Source: Caprimulgus europaeus (taxonomy: Eukaryota > Chordata > Aves > Caprimulgiformes > Caprimulgidae). From it: DNA of 64,000 bases. Below the pieces are notes generated by a model. It did not search any database. It saw only the letters and a list, made by a program, of their open reading frames with translations, and was not told where the DNA came from. The first letter of the stretch is position 1; each line of letters opens with the position of its first letter. This document shows, piece by piece, positions 35,106 to 47,000 of this stretch. Where the stretch lies: assembly GCA_907165065.1 (NCBI GenBank), contig OU015524.1, forward strand, positions 59,251,295-59,315,294, given 5' to 3'. Both the position numbers and the translations under genes were made by a program.

Positions 35106-36189
35106 CACACTGTCCTGCCAGGGGAAAATGTAAATGGGAACAGGCTACTCCTCTGCAGATTTAAAGTAAAGATTTATGGATTGCCTGATCCAGAACTTTA
35201 GGAAACAGCAAGATTGCTTCTGGAAATGCAGAAAGATCCATCTGTCCTGTTCTTAGCAAGGTGGAAATTGAAGGACACCGTAAAAGCTGAGGGACCCGTC
35301 CTTAGAACAAAATTCAGTTAAATCTCTGCCTTTAGTAGCTTCCAAATCACAAGAAACCTTGGGAATACAGGAGGACTGGGGTATGGGACCTTAAAAGGCC
35401 AGGACAGAAAACGATGTTGTCTCCTTTCAAGAGAAACTATAAATAGTATTTAGATCTCCAAGCAGGCAAGTTCATAAGTGAGCCTGCCTGATTGTGGACT
35501 GGCTTCTTCATCAACTTAGTATTCAGGAAAGGGAAGAATTGCCATAGCAACATTCCCATCTTCTGACATGTATCATGCAGATGATGTAGCCAAGGCAGCG
35601 CAGCACCCTCTCACACATGTGCTCTGTGAACTTTGGTATTCCTGACAATACTAAAGAGAGAAATATGTCTCATGATTGACACACTTGCCTCTGTGTCTTT
35701 ATGATTCCTTAAAAAAAAGATATGGAAATGCTTCCCTTCCCCCAACCTCCTCCTTTGAACTGTTTTATTTTCTCCACCCCACTGAAATGATGAGAACAGC
35801 TCATGCCCCAGATCTGCAGATATATGTTCCTGACAGTAGTCCTACGCTATGCAAATGTGTAAACTGCAAAATGTAGAGGGTTTTAAAAAATTAAGTATAT
35901 CCAGCAGAATCTAAATTTTAAGTAAAAGTGCTGAAAGGAACTAGAAATCTTCCAGTATCTGCATAATTAAAGAATTAATGTTCTACTAAACAAAGCCTTA
36001 CTTTTTTTTTTCTTTGAGTTAGTCTGAAATCTCCAGACTCACACACCAACCATACCTTTGGCACTTGTCAACACTTATGTCACTCTATGCGGAGGCTGAG
36101 TTCACAAGCAGAGCAGAATACTCTATGTTTTTGCAGCCAAGGTCTGTCTAACCCCTGGGATGGGTTGGGCCACATGGACTTTCCACCGA

Positions 36190-36336
36190 ACCACAGAATC
36201 ATAGGGGTTAGAAGGGACCTCAGGAGATCATCTAGTCCAACCCCCCTGCCCAAGCAAGTTCCCTACACCAGGTTGCACAGGAAAGTGTCCAGGCAGGTTT
36301 TGACCATCTCCATAGATGGAGACTCCACAACCTCAC
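36190..36336 (-). mobile_element. CR1 LINE 3' fragment
   Basis: The reverse complement of a CR1 tail: 'ACCACAGAATCATAGGGGTT', 'AGAAGGGACCTCAGGAGATC', 'ATCTAGTCCAACCCCCCTGC', 'AGGTTTTGACCATCTCCATA' and 'GATGGAGACTCCACAACCTC'. Minus orientation, no coding capacity. Confidence 0.95.
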
Positions 36337-39300
36337 TGAAGGAAAAGTGCTGCACATTACATGGGGCTAAGCTGTGGGTCAGTACAAATAGGATGCTGCA
36401 ACACTGTGTAGTAAAACCACCTCCACAACCTTGACAGCAGTAGCTGCCTGGTACTTCACTTTATAAGTGTTCTTGATTTAATTGTCTCACAGACCATCCA
36501 GTGGACCTCTTTCTAAGCTTACTGCCTGTTCAGTATTGTAACACAAAAAATAGTTGGAACATAATCATATCACTACATGTATAGGTCTCTAACTATGCCT
36601 ATCCCACCAGCGGTTCTGACATCAGAAGTATCACAATATACTGTCACATGCCTATGTATTTTTTCCTCAATTCTGGGATTTTACACACTGTGCTGTCCTT
36701 GGTAGGATGCCTATGGCACCATTTCTGCATAAGGCTTGGCCTCAGTAGCTCCTTCTCCAAGGAATGGGCTCAAAATCCTGCATAACTCTGTGGCCTCATC
36801 AGAGAGAGACCAAAACCCACTGTGACTGAGTGCTTCTCTCTGGGCTGGAGATGCACCTAGCTGTGGGTTACACCGAAGTGAGGTGATTTTTCTAACCACG
36901 TTAGTTTATCTTCTCTTGGTCTTCTTTCTTACACAGGTCCCCACAGCTGCCTCATGAGTGCTCACTGCAAAATGTTCCTGTTGGGTGGCAGAAGCTCCCA
37001 CTGTCTGTGACAAGGGAACTCCTTTATATAACAGTCTGCTGGGGGCATGTCACCTTCAGATGGTGACAGCTTTTTTTATCTCTCTCCCCGCATCCGCATT
37101 CCTGTCCTCCCCATCACTCTTCTCCAACGTTTAGGGTGAATGTAATTATGTTGTGGTCACTATTGCTTAATGGTTCATCTGAGATTATGTCTCAAATGAA
37201 CTCCTGAGCTTCACCCAAGTTTGAGAGCCCTCCCTGCCTCTTTGTACTCCACAGCTGCTCATTCCAAGAAATAAACATTCAAAAAACTCCTTGTTTATAA
37301 CTTATCTCATGGTGACTCTTGGCCAGGCTATGTACAGGTAGTTGAGGTCCACCATTATCATAATTTTTGCTGCCTCTTGTATTGTGTGCTTAAATGCCTC
37401 TTCCTACTCTATGACTAATAACACTCATGTTTTGTTAAGCCACCTCTAGAGAAAATGGTTTGCAGCTTAATACCAACAGCAGAAGAGGGGCGACCCCCCC
37501 TCTTTTATCCTATTACGTCAGGTATAAACTTAGAAGCCAAACTAGGAACCATTATTAAACAAGAACAATTCATTCTATTTTACCTAGTAAATAAGTGGAT
37601 TATATGTAGAGAACCAGCTAGGCACTGCTCTGCCTGCAAAATGAAACATCCAGAAATGCAGTACTGCAGAGTACTGCAGCGCAGATTGCCTCTATTGCTA
37701 CGGGCAGCATGGCTGGCAGCTCACCAGCCGTACTCCCAGGGGAAAAGTGGGAGCACAAGGAGCTGCCAGTTTGGAGCTACGATGAAATTACTGCCCATGT
37801 CAAGAATTATACCTTTCACAGTGCCTGGTATCTTTCCATGTTAAGCAAGTAACTGCCATTTAACACCTCACTGTCATTTTTTTCTACAGAAGATCATGTG
37901 TGTCTGTATATGTGTACGTGTGTACAGATATATATCTGTATGTATGTGTGTGTTTAACTTTTATTTCTTGATACATATACAGGGGGGAATATCATCTGCA
38001 CATTAAAAAAGCAAAGAGATATTATGTCCTAGTACTGACTGTGCCATAGCAATTTCTATATTTAGAATGCACGCTGTGGAGATAGAGACTTCTCCAGCCT
38101 AATGGTAGATGTTTACTTTTTAATACACAAGCTATATATAAAATGCTGAACTTGGACACCATGACTAACTACAATACAAATTATATGAAAAAGATGCTAT
38201 TTTACTTCTGTCTCATTTTACACAGCTATAAGGAACAGCAGATACCTTCTCTGGTGGGCCACGAAGTCTGTGGCTTACCTTTCAAATTTCCTGGCATTTA
38301 TTGCGTTGAGTTCAAATCCCTTTACAGCTGTGGTCTGAACAAGAAAGGGGCACTTAAGGGAATAAGACTACAACTTGCTCTTCTGGGTTACATTAAAATC
38401 CACTGATTTCCATCTGTTACTTGAACAAAACAGAGTGCACATTTGATAAAAATGAAATGGCTTATTTTGGAGAATATATGTTAAATATATTTGGTCTTTA
38501 TGGTCTGTAATTGGGCAATTCTGTTCTCCTTAGAGTTACTTGACAATACAGGCAAGAGGAAGTCACTACGTGCAAAAGACCTATTTTCACCCCAAGTACA
38601 AAAAGCTCTTTCATATCATTACCTCATTAGAAGCATTACAGAAAGCATCCCACCTGCAAGTCCACTGGCCTCCTCAATCAGCAAAGCCCCTGCACTGAAA
38701 TGCACCTGTGTGTGTGCTTTGAGTTCAGCACATGCCCAAGTACTTTTCTAAACAGGTGTCAACAGCTAGAACTTTTGACTTTCCAGGCTAATTTCACTTC
38801 CCCTCTGCTCCTCTTGCCTCAAAAAGAGGAGAGATCATTGCTGCTGTAGAAAGTTGACCAAGCCTGTAAATGCTTTTTTTCCTGGGGCTTCTGCAATAGT
38901 CAAAGTCGTATGTGCAAACCCCAGGTTTAACACCACAATCATACACTGAAGACATCTGCACTGCTACAACACATATGACCATGTTGGGCCAAATATAATG
39001 GCTCAAGTATATAATAAAACTGCCAGGTTTCCTTCCTTCCCTGGAACACCTGTGACACTAGTTTAAGCAGCTGGCTACAGCAGCATGTGAAGCTGAACCA
39101 CAGGGGCAGTGCAGAGCAGCTGGGACACCTCGCAGAGATGACCTCTTTTACTAGCATGCCTTATGCTTTGATTAGGAGCTTTCTTTTGCTGCTGCAGGTG
39201 GAAAATACCCATCACCAACATTTGCCCCTGTTCACATGAAACACGGGAGCATTAAAAGACAAGATTAGTAGCATAACTTCTCCAAGGCTGCATTTAGAGG

Positions 39301-39380
39301 TGACCTCAACTACGTATCTCCTATTGCTTTCTCCTTTACTCCCAGGGCAGGAACACCAAACCTAGCTCAGTGATACTAAC
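36337..39380. other. Intergenic, no gene recognised
   Basis: AT-rich. It contains a TG/TA microsatellite at about 37888-37960 with an 18-nt perfect palindrome at 37923-37940. The 129-codon open frame at 37455-37844 has no homology I can recognise. Confidence 0.4.
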
Positions 39381-39569
39381 CTCAGGTTGATGGTCTCTTC
39401 AGGACTATACTTTAACTCAAGTTTTAGATTATAAATCCTTTCAGTGTTCAGAGTAACAGTATCCGAGTCTTCAAAGGTTACCCAAGTGTGTATTGGAGCC
39501 CGGCCGACTGACCAACCTTCATAGAAAATAAAAGGTGGAGAAGAAATTGTTGTCAGGATTAGAAATTGC
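39381..39569 (-). other. Exon-like ORF of unknown identity
   Basis: On the minus strand an uninterrupted 189-nt block lies between a TTCAAAG acceptor preceded by a pyrimidine-rich tract and an AG/GTTAGT donor. It is symmetrical (phase 2 on both sides). The translation includes SSPPFIFYEGWSVG, HTWVTFEDSDTVTLN and YNLKLELKYSPEETIN, which reads like a beta-rich secreted or extracellular domain. It lies downstream of AIG1 on the same strand. I do not recognise the family; it could be an exon of an unannotated gene, a relict exon or chance. The open frame itself continues upstream to 39646. Confidence 0.3.
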
Positions 39570-42500
39570 CTTTGAATAGCAAATTCAACAGGGAAAAGGA
39601 ACCAAGAAGCATATGCCTTGTACACTGTCATTACAAACTGCCACATGGGAGCCTACGGAATGGTTAGCCATTTTTCAGTCTACTCACAGTGTCCAAGTGG
39701 CTTTCACGTGACCTGGTGGTAATTTAACTAATAATACTCATGGGCAGAGAAGCAAATAATCAACTTAAAATTAGGGCAAGTATTTGTCATTTTCCTTTAA
39801 AATAAGGCAACAGTTGTTACAGAGAGACAGCAAACCATGGTTTTATCACACACAAGCTAAATCACAAACTAAAACAATTTAATTTTGAAATTGTGTCAAA
39901 AGTTTGCAAATTATAGCAATTTCTGTAACGGAGTGGTATGGGAACTTTGCATATTGTTTTTGGGTAGCTAAATGCAAGTAGAAGGTGAGGATGAGCCTTC
40001 GAAAGCCAAATAGGGGATACAGTCATACAGAAATTCATGGCAACTCTATGGCTAGACTTTCTAACCAGCCTTAAAAAAAAACAAACCCTTTTTTGTATTC
40101 TATACTAAGTCAAGAGAGCATTATTAAGATTGCCAAGTCAGGCATTCAAGAGTGAGGTAATGTCAGAATTAAGGCTGTCTGTGCAACCTTAATCTGGCCC
40201 CTTGTGAGGATGAATTATGATATTGCCTTTAATTAGATGATCACACAATATTTTTTCCTATGCCTCATTCACAACACATGATGGATGGTGCTCACTGAAT
40301 GATGAAACTGTATTTTGTTTTTTTCCTTGTGGTTCAAGGTGTGGCAGCCTGCCTTATTTACAGCACGCTATATTCTTCTCTGACAACAAAACTAATGATT
40401 TCTTCCCAGTTTTCTATGTGGTTTATCATTACAGCTACGACATACTCAACACACATTACTAACTTAATTTTATGGCGGTCCTCAAGGGAAAAGCTAGAGT
40501 TTTTTCACTTAGTTTAACCATCTAGAACCTATTCTCATTGCTCAGGTTTTCATCAAAGCTTTGCTTCCTTCATATTTGGTCTAGGTAGTTTATTCATATC
40601 AGCTTTGGGGAGGTACTGACAATACACAGGAACCAAAGTTGGGGTCCCCATTCTGGTGTGTGTCTTGGGTAGTCAGGCCTGGAGAAGGTCAACAGATCAG
40701 GGACGGTACAGAAAATCCTCTTCAGCCACAAGATGGATAATTCCCAAAGCTGGCACTTTGGAGAATTATCTGTGCACTACAAGGAAGTGCAGGCATATTT
40801 TTTCTAAAACTTGGACACAGACAAATAGATTTTCCCCATAAATTCAGAAGTGTTACTAACATAAACCCTATTCTTCTTCCAAAGACCCAGTTCCACAGCA
40901 AGAGAAAAGTAGAGAAAAGTTTTCCAGACATGATTTTTTTTTTTTTTCCTCAATGACTTGCACTTGGAAATAGATGACTTGTTCTGACAAAAAGTTTTCC
41001 ACCAAAAAAATAGTTCCCCCAAGAGAAATACCTTTCAGGGACAATTTCAGCCAAGATGGTTGAAATTTGGCATGCTTACAAGTGACTTTTACTTTAGTCA
41101 TCATTCATCCATCATCCTTCTTAAGAATGATGGACTGTGTAATTCTAAAGGGAATGAACACATTCTACAAGAGCGCTCTCTGGGTACACAGGCCCCTAAG
41201 TTATTTATGTCATGGTTCATACATCATAGGCTGGATTTAATGCTCTAAAATGTTTTTGACTTTAAATACGATGATTCAAAGCTCATAGGAGGTGGAGAAC
41301 TTTCTGAGATCTGAGAAGACAAATTGATTTCAAACTTCCTTGGAATACTATAAATTTCCTCAAACCAAATTAAACCCATCACATTTTGTGTCACATATAT
41401 TGCCTTTGGCTAACACTGCCAACCTCAGGGCTTAACTGAGATCCAAGCTTGGTAGTCTATTTTTTTGAGGTGCTGAATATTCACAAATTCACAGATATGA
41501 GGGTCAACAATTTTAAGTGTTCCTATGCTGTACCTCTGAAAGGGGGTCTTCTGTCACTTGGACACATACCTATGGATTCAGCTATGCAGTTTCGATCTCT
41601 GATGTTTCTGTTCTCTTTATATTCTTATTACTTTTCAGTATCACCTAAAATGACATGGTATTTAAGAAGATAAACTTAATTTGAGCAGGTGCAAAACTTA
41701 CTGAGAAAGAGGAATCTTTCCAGCAACAGCAACTGTTTTTTGAGATCTCAGACATTCAGAGGTGCAACAAATACAGAAGAGACATTCAGAGCGTGCTATA
41801 GCAGAACGTGTACAGCTGTGTGGCATTTTGGTATTTCTTGTCTTTATTTAACACATTCTTTCAATCAGAATTAATTCCTGAATTCGCTGAAGGAAACAAT
41901 CCTCATGAAATAAAAAAAAAATTGCAAAAATGTCTTAGACTTAACAGCAGAGCATAAGTTATGCAAGTTCTTCAAATGACAAACAAGTCAACATGGTTGA
42001 CATGGGCTTCCCACCCTAAGCCGCAGTTGATAATCTCTCACAATGCCATGCCTGTCACTGCTGCCACTGCTGTTGGAAAGCACCGCCAAATTCCTTAGCA
42101 CATTAATTGTTCACCAGTACCTTCACGTGCTACCACAGCTTTCAGAAGCAGTGACTTTAAACAGCTCCTAGCTCACCACACATGACCGAATCAATGTTTT
42201 CTTTCCTTCCTGAGTTTGAAAGCCTGTTGCAAATAACAGACAACTTACTACCTCCAACAACAACCATAAATTACAATCAAGCCCTAATTATTGTGGATAG
42301 AGTAACCATGTTGCAGTATGTAATACATAGCTCAGGTCCCGCAGAACAAATATTCCTAAGGCAAGGCCACATGGCTGCAGCTAATTTGCTTCCAAATTCT
42401 GCTCGTTTTGTGTGTCCTGTCCTCTCCCTCTGTGGGACCTCAGAGGAGCTCCTTCTTCTTCATCTGGCCACTTATTTCCATGAACTTGTCTAGCTCTGAG

Positions 42501-43339
42501 ATCTCTGCAACTCTGAGCAACGAGTTAAAAATTACTGAGAGGACCGACAGTCACAAAGAGAGTATCATCACAGAAGCCATTTTTTGAAGGAAATAAACCA
42601 AAAAGGACATTGTTGAACTTTTGCACTGTTGCCTATGACAGTGTGTACATAAATACAAGCACATTAAAAAAATACCATGGAGGCATGTCACGAGTTGCAT
42701 GAGATCAGTTTCTCTCAGAACTGTTCCAGAGCAGGAACATTCCAATTAAAGCTCTGTGGAAATCCCTATAATAAAAATCACACATTAATATTATACATCT
42801 TTGAAGTGCTCTGCATGTGTTAAAATAAATATATCTAAATACACTAATGAATAAATATGTGATGTGAATACCAAGACATATGGATGTTAGTTACTTTTTT
42901 ATAAATAATTTCTTGCTGAAAATTATTCCATTCACTTTATTTTAATTCTAGACAATTTTTCTCCCTACTAGGGTTCCTTTTTTATTATCTGATAATTAAA
43001 CAGAATCCTGTCAAGTTTAAATAAATGATCACTAGTATTTTGCAAATGAATTCCTAATACAAACAGGCACAGTTTAAACATTTGCTTACGTGCCTTCCTG
43101 AAGTAAGGCTTAAACGCTCTCTCTGGTACAACACTAATGGCTCAGCCCATCTATTGAGAACTTACAACTTGAAAATGCAGGATCAGGTCTTGTACTAGGA
43201 AAACAAGAAGAAAAATCCTCATGTATAAATAGCATCCTATACAGCTGACACTGGAAAACCTGCAAACGTGTCATTCAAATTCCATCAATCCATCTAGAAT
43301 TTCAAGAATCAGTAGGAAGAAAGAGAAATGCAGGGATAC
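39570..43339. other. Intergenic, no gene recognised
   Basis: AT-rich sequence with a T-run at 40935-40949. The 103-codon plus-strand frame at 42182-42493 has no recognisable domain. Further tttatt (minus-strand AATAAA) sites at 42936-42941 and 42981-42986 mean the AIG1 3' UTR might extend into this block. Confidence 0.4.
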
Positions 43340-43973
43340 TTCGATCTTTATTTAGGACTATTTAAGAAAAGTTGTATCATATTCAGATAGTCTAATATAG
43401 CAAATAAGATTTTACTAGACTGATAAAATTTTTAACATCACCGATTTAAGGCAGCTGTTACACAGTGTTACATTAATATTTCAGTCAGATTGAATTCTTC
43501 TTCAGATACATTCATGCAATTAACTTCTACTGTGTTTTTACACTGTTCTTTGAAATACATAGGATTGTTTTGTTTCCCCATATTAGATCTATCTGCATAA
43601 GCTTTTCTCAAACAATACAGAGAATGGACTCATTGTTCTTCTTGGTGGAAGTGAAAAGATGTAATGACTTAGTGCTTTAAGGACTTATTTGATGCAAGAA
43701 ATGCATGTTGAGAATGCCAAGGAGATAAATATACATCTTATACGTCTAAGTCACATGCAAGCATGGAGAAATAGGAACGGAGGTTGAAACATTATTATTA
43801 TTCTTAGCTAAAATAATTTTTCCCTCCATATAAAACCCCAAAATATCCCTGCAGTGAGCAGAGGGCCCATTAAACTTCCTCCTTTCCAAAAGATTCCTCT
43901 CCATGCCAACCTCTGTCGGAGATGAGAAATCTTCCATGGAGCCATAAACAATCCTCCATGTTTCTTCTATTGT
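43340..43973 (-). other. AIG1: AIG1 3' UTR (putative extent)
   Basis: Minus-strand sequence after the AIG1 stop. The first canonical AATAAA on that strand is the reverse complement of 43347-43352, giving a UTR of about 0.63 kb. Two later signals could extend it. Confidence 0.5.
43347..43352 (-). terminator. Candidate poly(A) signal AATAAA for AIG1
   Basis: Plus-strand TTTATT, i.e. AATAAA on the minus strand, the first such hexamer downstream of the AIG1 stop codon. Confidence 0.45.
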
Positions 43974-44011
43974 TCAGTCCAATTTCGGCTTTTCTTTTCC
44001 TTCTTCAATAC
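43974..44011 (-). CDS. AIG1: AIG1 last coding exon
   Basis: After a TTTTCAG acceptor (ending at 44012) it completes the split codon T|GT and reads [12 protein letters not shown] then TGA (43976-43974). The human end is S-MEEEKEKPKLE, so the split codon gives Cys here instead of Ser. The tail is a short charged cytoplasmic segment. Confidence 0.93.
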
Positions 44012-47000
44012 CTGAAAACATATGGAAAACAGCTTTTAAAGATCTCTCAATGAATAAAAATGTAAATTTTACTTAGAGAGGTTCTTCTAATGTGTGAATT
44101 TTTCTTTTCGCTCTGTTGCTGTTGTTTCTCCCTTACTTCCTCACATGCTTTTTGCATGTGTTACCTCACCTGCTGTGAATGAAAGGAGCATCTGCACACC
44201 TGATGGCAGTGGTTGTCCAGTAATGAACTGCACAATGCTCCCTCCCTCCAGACAGTTTTCAAATCAGCCTAACCCCCTGCTGCATGCTCAGCCTTTGACT
44301 GCTGCAGGGGTCTGGGAACAGTTAGTTCCCTCACCTCCTCTGCTTACCTACAAGTAAATTAAAGTAGATGTTATTATAGCTGAAGCTAAGCAGATGACTT
44401 TATTTAAAAGCAAATTTTCAGAATTGTGTTTCAGAATTCAATAATTTAACAATCCACCCACCCCATTTCAACATTAGATTTTAAAATATTTGCGAGTACA
44501 TCTCCCTTTTTTGAGAGTACAAGAATGAAGAATAAATTACTATTGATATGGTGGCTCTCTCTTCTTGCAACAGCCATGTCTTTCAGTACTATCAGGAGGG
44601 CTGAGTTGAGTGCAGGGCTCCTTAAAGAACTTATCCTTGCTGCAGGACTTGTCTCTTTTCTATGCTGAACAAAGTCTGGGCTGGGCAGCAGACTGTGTTT
44701 TTTCTGGCAATGAAAACATTCAGCTATTTCATATGCCTGTTCCTGGACAATGAATTACTACTGGTATCTGACAAAAGTATTGTTCTTCTGACTAAGCCCT
44801 CTCTGCCAGACATCTCGAATACAAATATTTCTTTTGGAGGTTTTCAGGCCTGCTGCATGCTGGAAAAGAAAGACTTCTGGGGACTGAAGGCAAAAGAGAA
44901 GCAATGTTTGAGAATGCTGAAAGGAAAATCCAGTCACACAAGTAAGATCACCTGCTAATGCAATATACGCATAGATGGCAGGTACATTGAAATCCACTTT
45001 AAAAACATAGTTAATTAATTCCAATACAGGAAGCAGTAAGACCCATCTGCACTTAGAAAGCACAACTGCAGAGCTGCCTTGATGAAAGAAGCAACACGGA
45101 AACAAATGGGTCTGTGCATTGCCAGGAGCCCAAGTACAACGGCCCTGGGTGTTGCTGGCAAACAAATGTAATGGAAGAGCCACAGTTGAAGGTTTAAAAA
45201 ACAAACCAAGAGGCCAGGTCCAAAAGATTACGGTGGGCTTACAAGGCTGCTCCAGAGCCAGTCTTGAGTCTTCTGCTTTCTGCTGGAAGGAACTTTTCCA
45301 ATAATTTTAAATGAGCTGTTTTATTTGCCTTTTTAAAAGAGCTTCTTTCCTTTCTTCTGAAGCACTCTACTGCAGATACATCAAATAGTTTGGCAGGAAT
45401 GCAGATACCCTCAAAACTGTGGACAGACACTGGCTTGTACAAAGGGCAAATTTTTCCTTGCCTACCATGTTTGCGGTTTAACTTGGAAAAACTAACTGCA
45501 AATCATTTTGTCAGTAGTGAGGTTTTATTTAATGTGTCTCCAGAGGAAAAGGAAAAAAAACTTCAAACCCCGACAACCCCCTCTCACCCCAGAAATCTTC
45601 ACATGGCAGACTGATTTAATTTGCAAGCTTACTGCTCAAAAGCCTATTCTGAATGTACAGCTTTCAAATAATATTCTCCCAACAGACTGGCATTATTTTG
45701 CATCTCTGCTGTTTATGGGGTGCCTGCCATACACTTCAGGTTAGGTTTATGCAAAGCGTTTCAAGCACAGCAAACCAGCAGGTGACTCAGGGCATTTTCT
45801 GGTTACCAAGTGCTTGAGGCACAAAGGACTTTGGATCAATATTCTTTAACCAAATCAAGGAAATTATGAACAGGATAATAAGGCCATGATGAACCTTGTA
45901 AGAGGTTGGAAGAATGATCTGATTGATGTTAGCTCCTCTAGGGTGGAGGGCAGCAAGAACTAAGGATTTTGTTATGCATACTGTGGAATAGTAAGGGAGA
46001 TTTTCCAACATTTACTTATTCATGGGCTTGGTAAGAACATGTGATTCTTCACCACACTATTATTCTTCATATAGGACTTAGGTCAAGTGAAATTACTCCT
46101 TGAGCAGCCTTTTTTAGAAAGTTCTTTCCTGAATTAAATAAGTTAAACAGATGTGAATGTGACATCAAACTGAGGACTGAAAACCAGACTTAAACACTTT
46201 GAACTTTGCTGGTTCTAGAGTAAAACCAAGAAGGCACTTTCTAACCAGGTGCTATAATGAGCAAATGGCAAGCAAAACTGCTTTGAGCTTCTGGCATTAG
46301 GTTCTGCCTAGTACTGGAGGACTTGTTAAAAAGAGATTGGTGTGTGCAACAAACTACCATTGAATTTACAGTGTATTGAACAGTGCAAATTAAGTTTCCC
46401 AGAAGGGGACACAGGCTGTTCATACCACCCAAACATGTTACGGGCCCAATGAATGTCATGACAGAATTCCCATGGAGCATGGATTTCACTCCAGCTGTGA
46501 TTTGCCACTGCATTGATTATGAATGTTGTTTGTTTACTTCAAGCAATTTGATAAATGCAAACATCTTTCATAGATTAAAGGAATCTACTTTTAATCTTGT
46601 GTTTGTCTTATTTTCCCTTTTCCTCTACTCAGCAATGGGTGGCATAGGCGGGGTAGATGATGTAGAGTCTGCACAGTTACATTTACCCTGCACTAATGTG
46701 ATCTTTCATTCCCATTATTTTACTGACATGAACATATTAATTTTCCTTGAGTAGATTTATAAGCAGAAAACACCTAATATCTGAAAATACGAAAATAATA
46801 TATTTTTATTTCTAAGTCTAAGCTTACCATTACAGCATTCCCACAGAATGATACTTTATTCTATCAGCATTTAATGGGTTCATCAGCTACTAAGTGGGTT
46901 GTAAACCAAGTAGGTTATAAACCTCTCAGGTAATTGCCAACAGCTCTTAAATTAGTATTGTAAATTATAAGAAAGCATACATATTCATAGCTCATCAGGC

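Noticed and set aside
37455-37844. 129-codon plus-strand frame
   Set aside because: No recognisable domain and no repeat or gene neighbourhood; treated as chance.
38794-39157. Minus-strand frames near a possible TAGCAG acceptor, considered as a partner exon for 39381-39569
   Set aside because: The pyrimidine tract is poor and the two frames conflict; no convincing linkage.
42182-42493. 103-codon plus-strand frame starting MTESMFSFLPEF
   Set aside because: No domain, no splice or promoter context; length is expected by chance in this much DNA.
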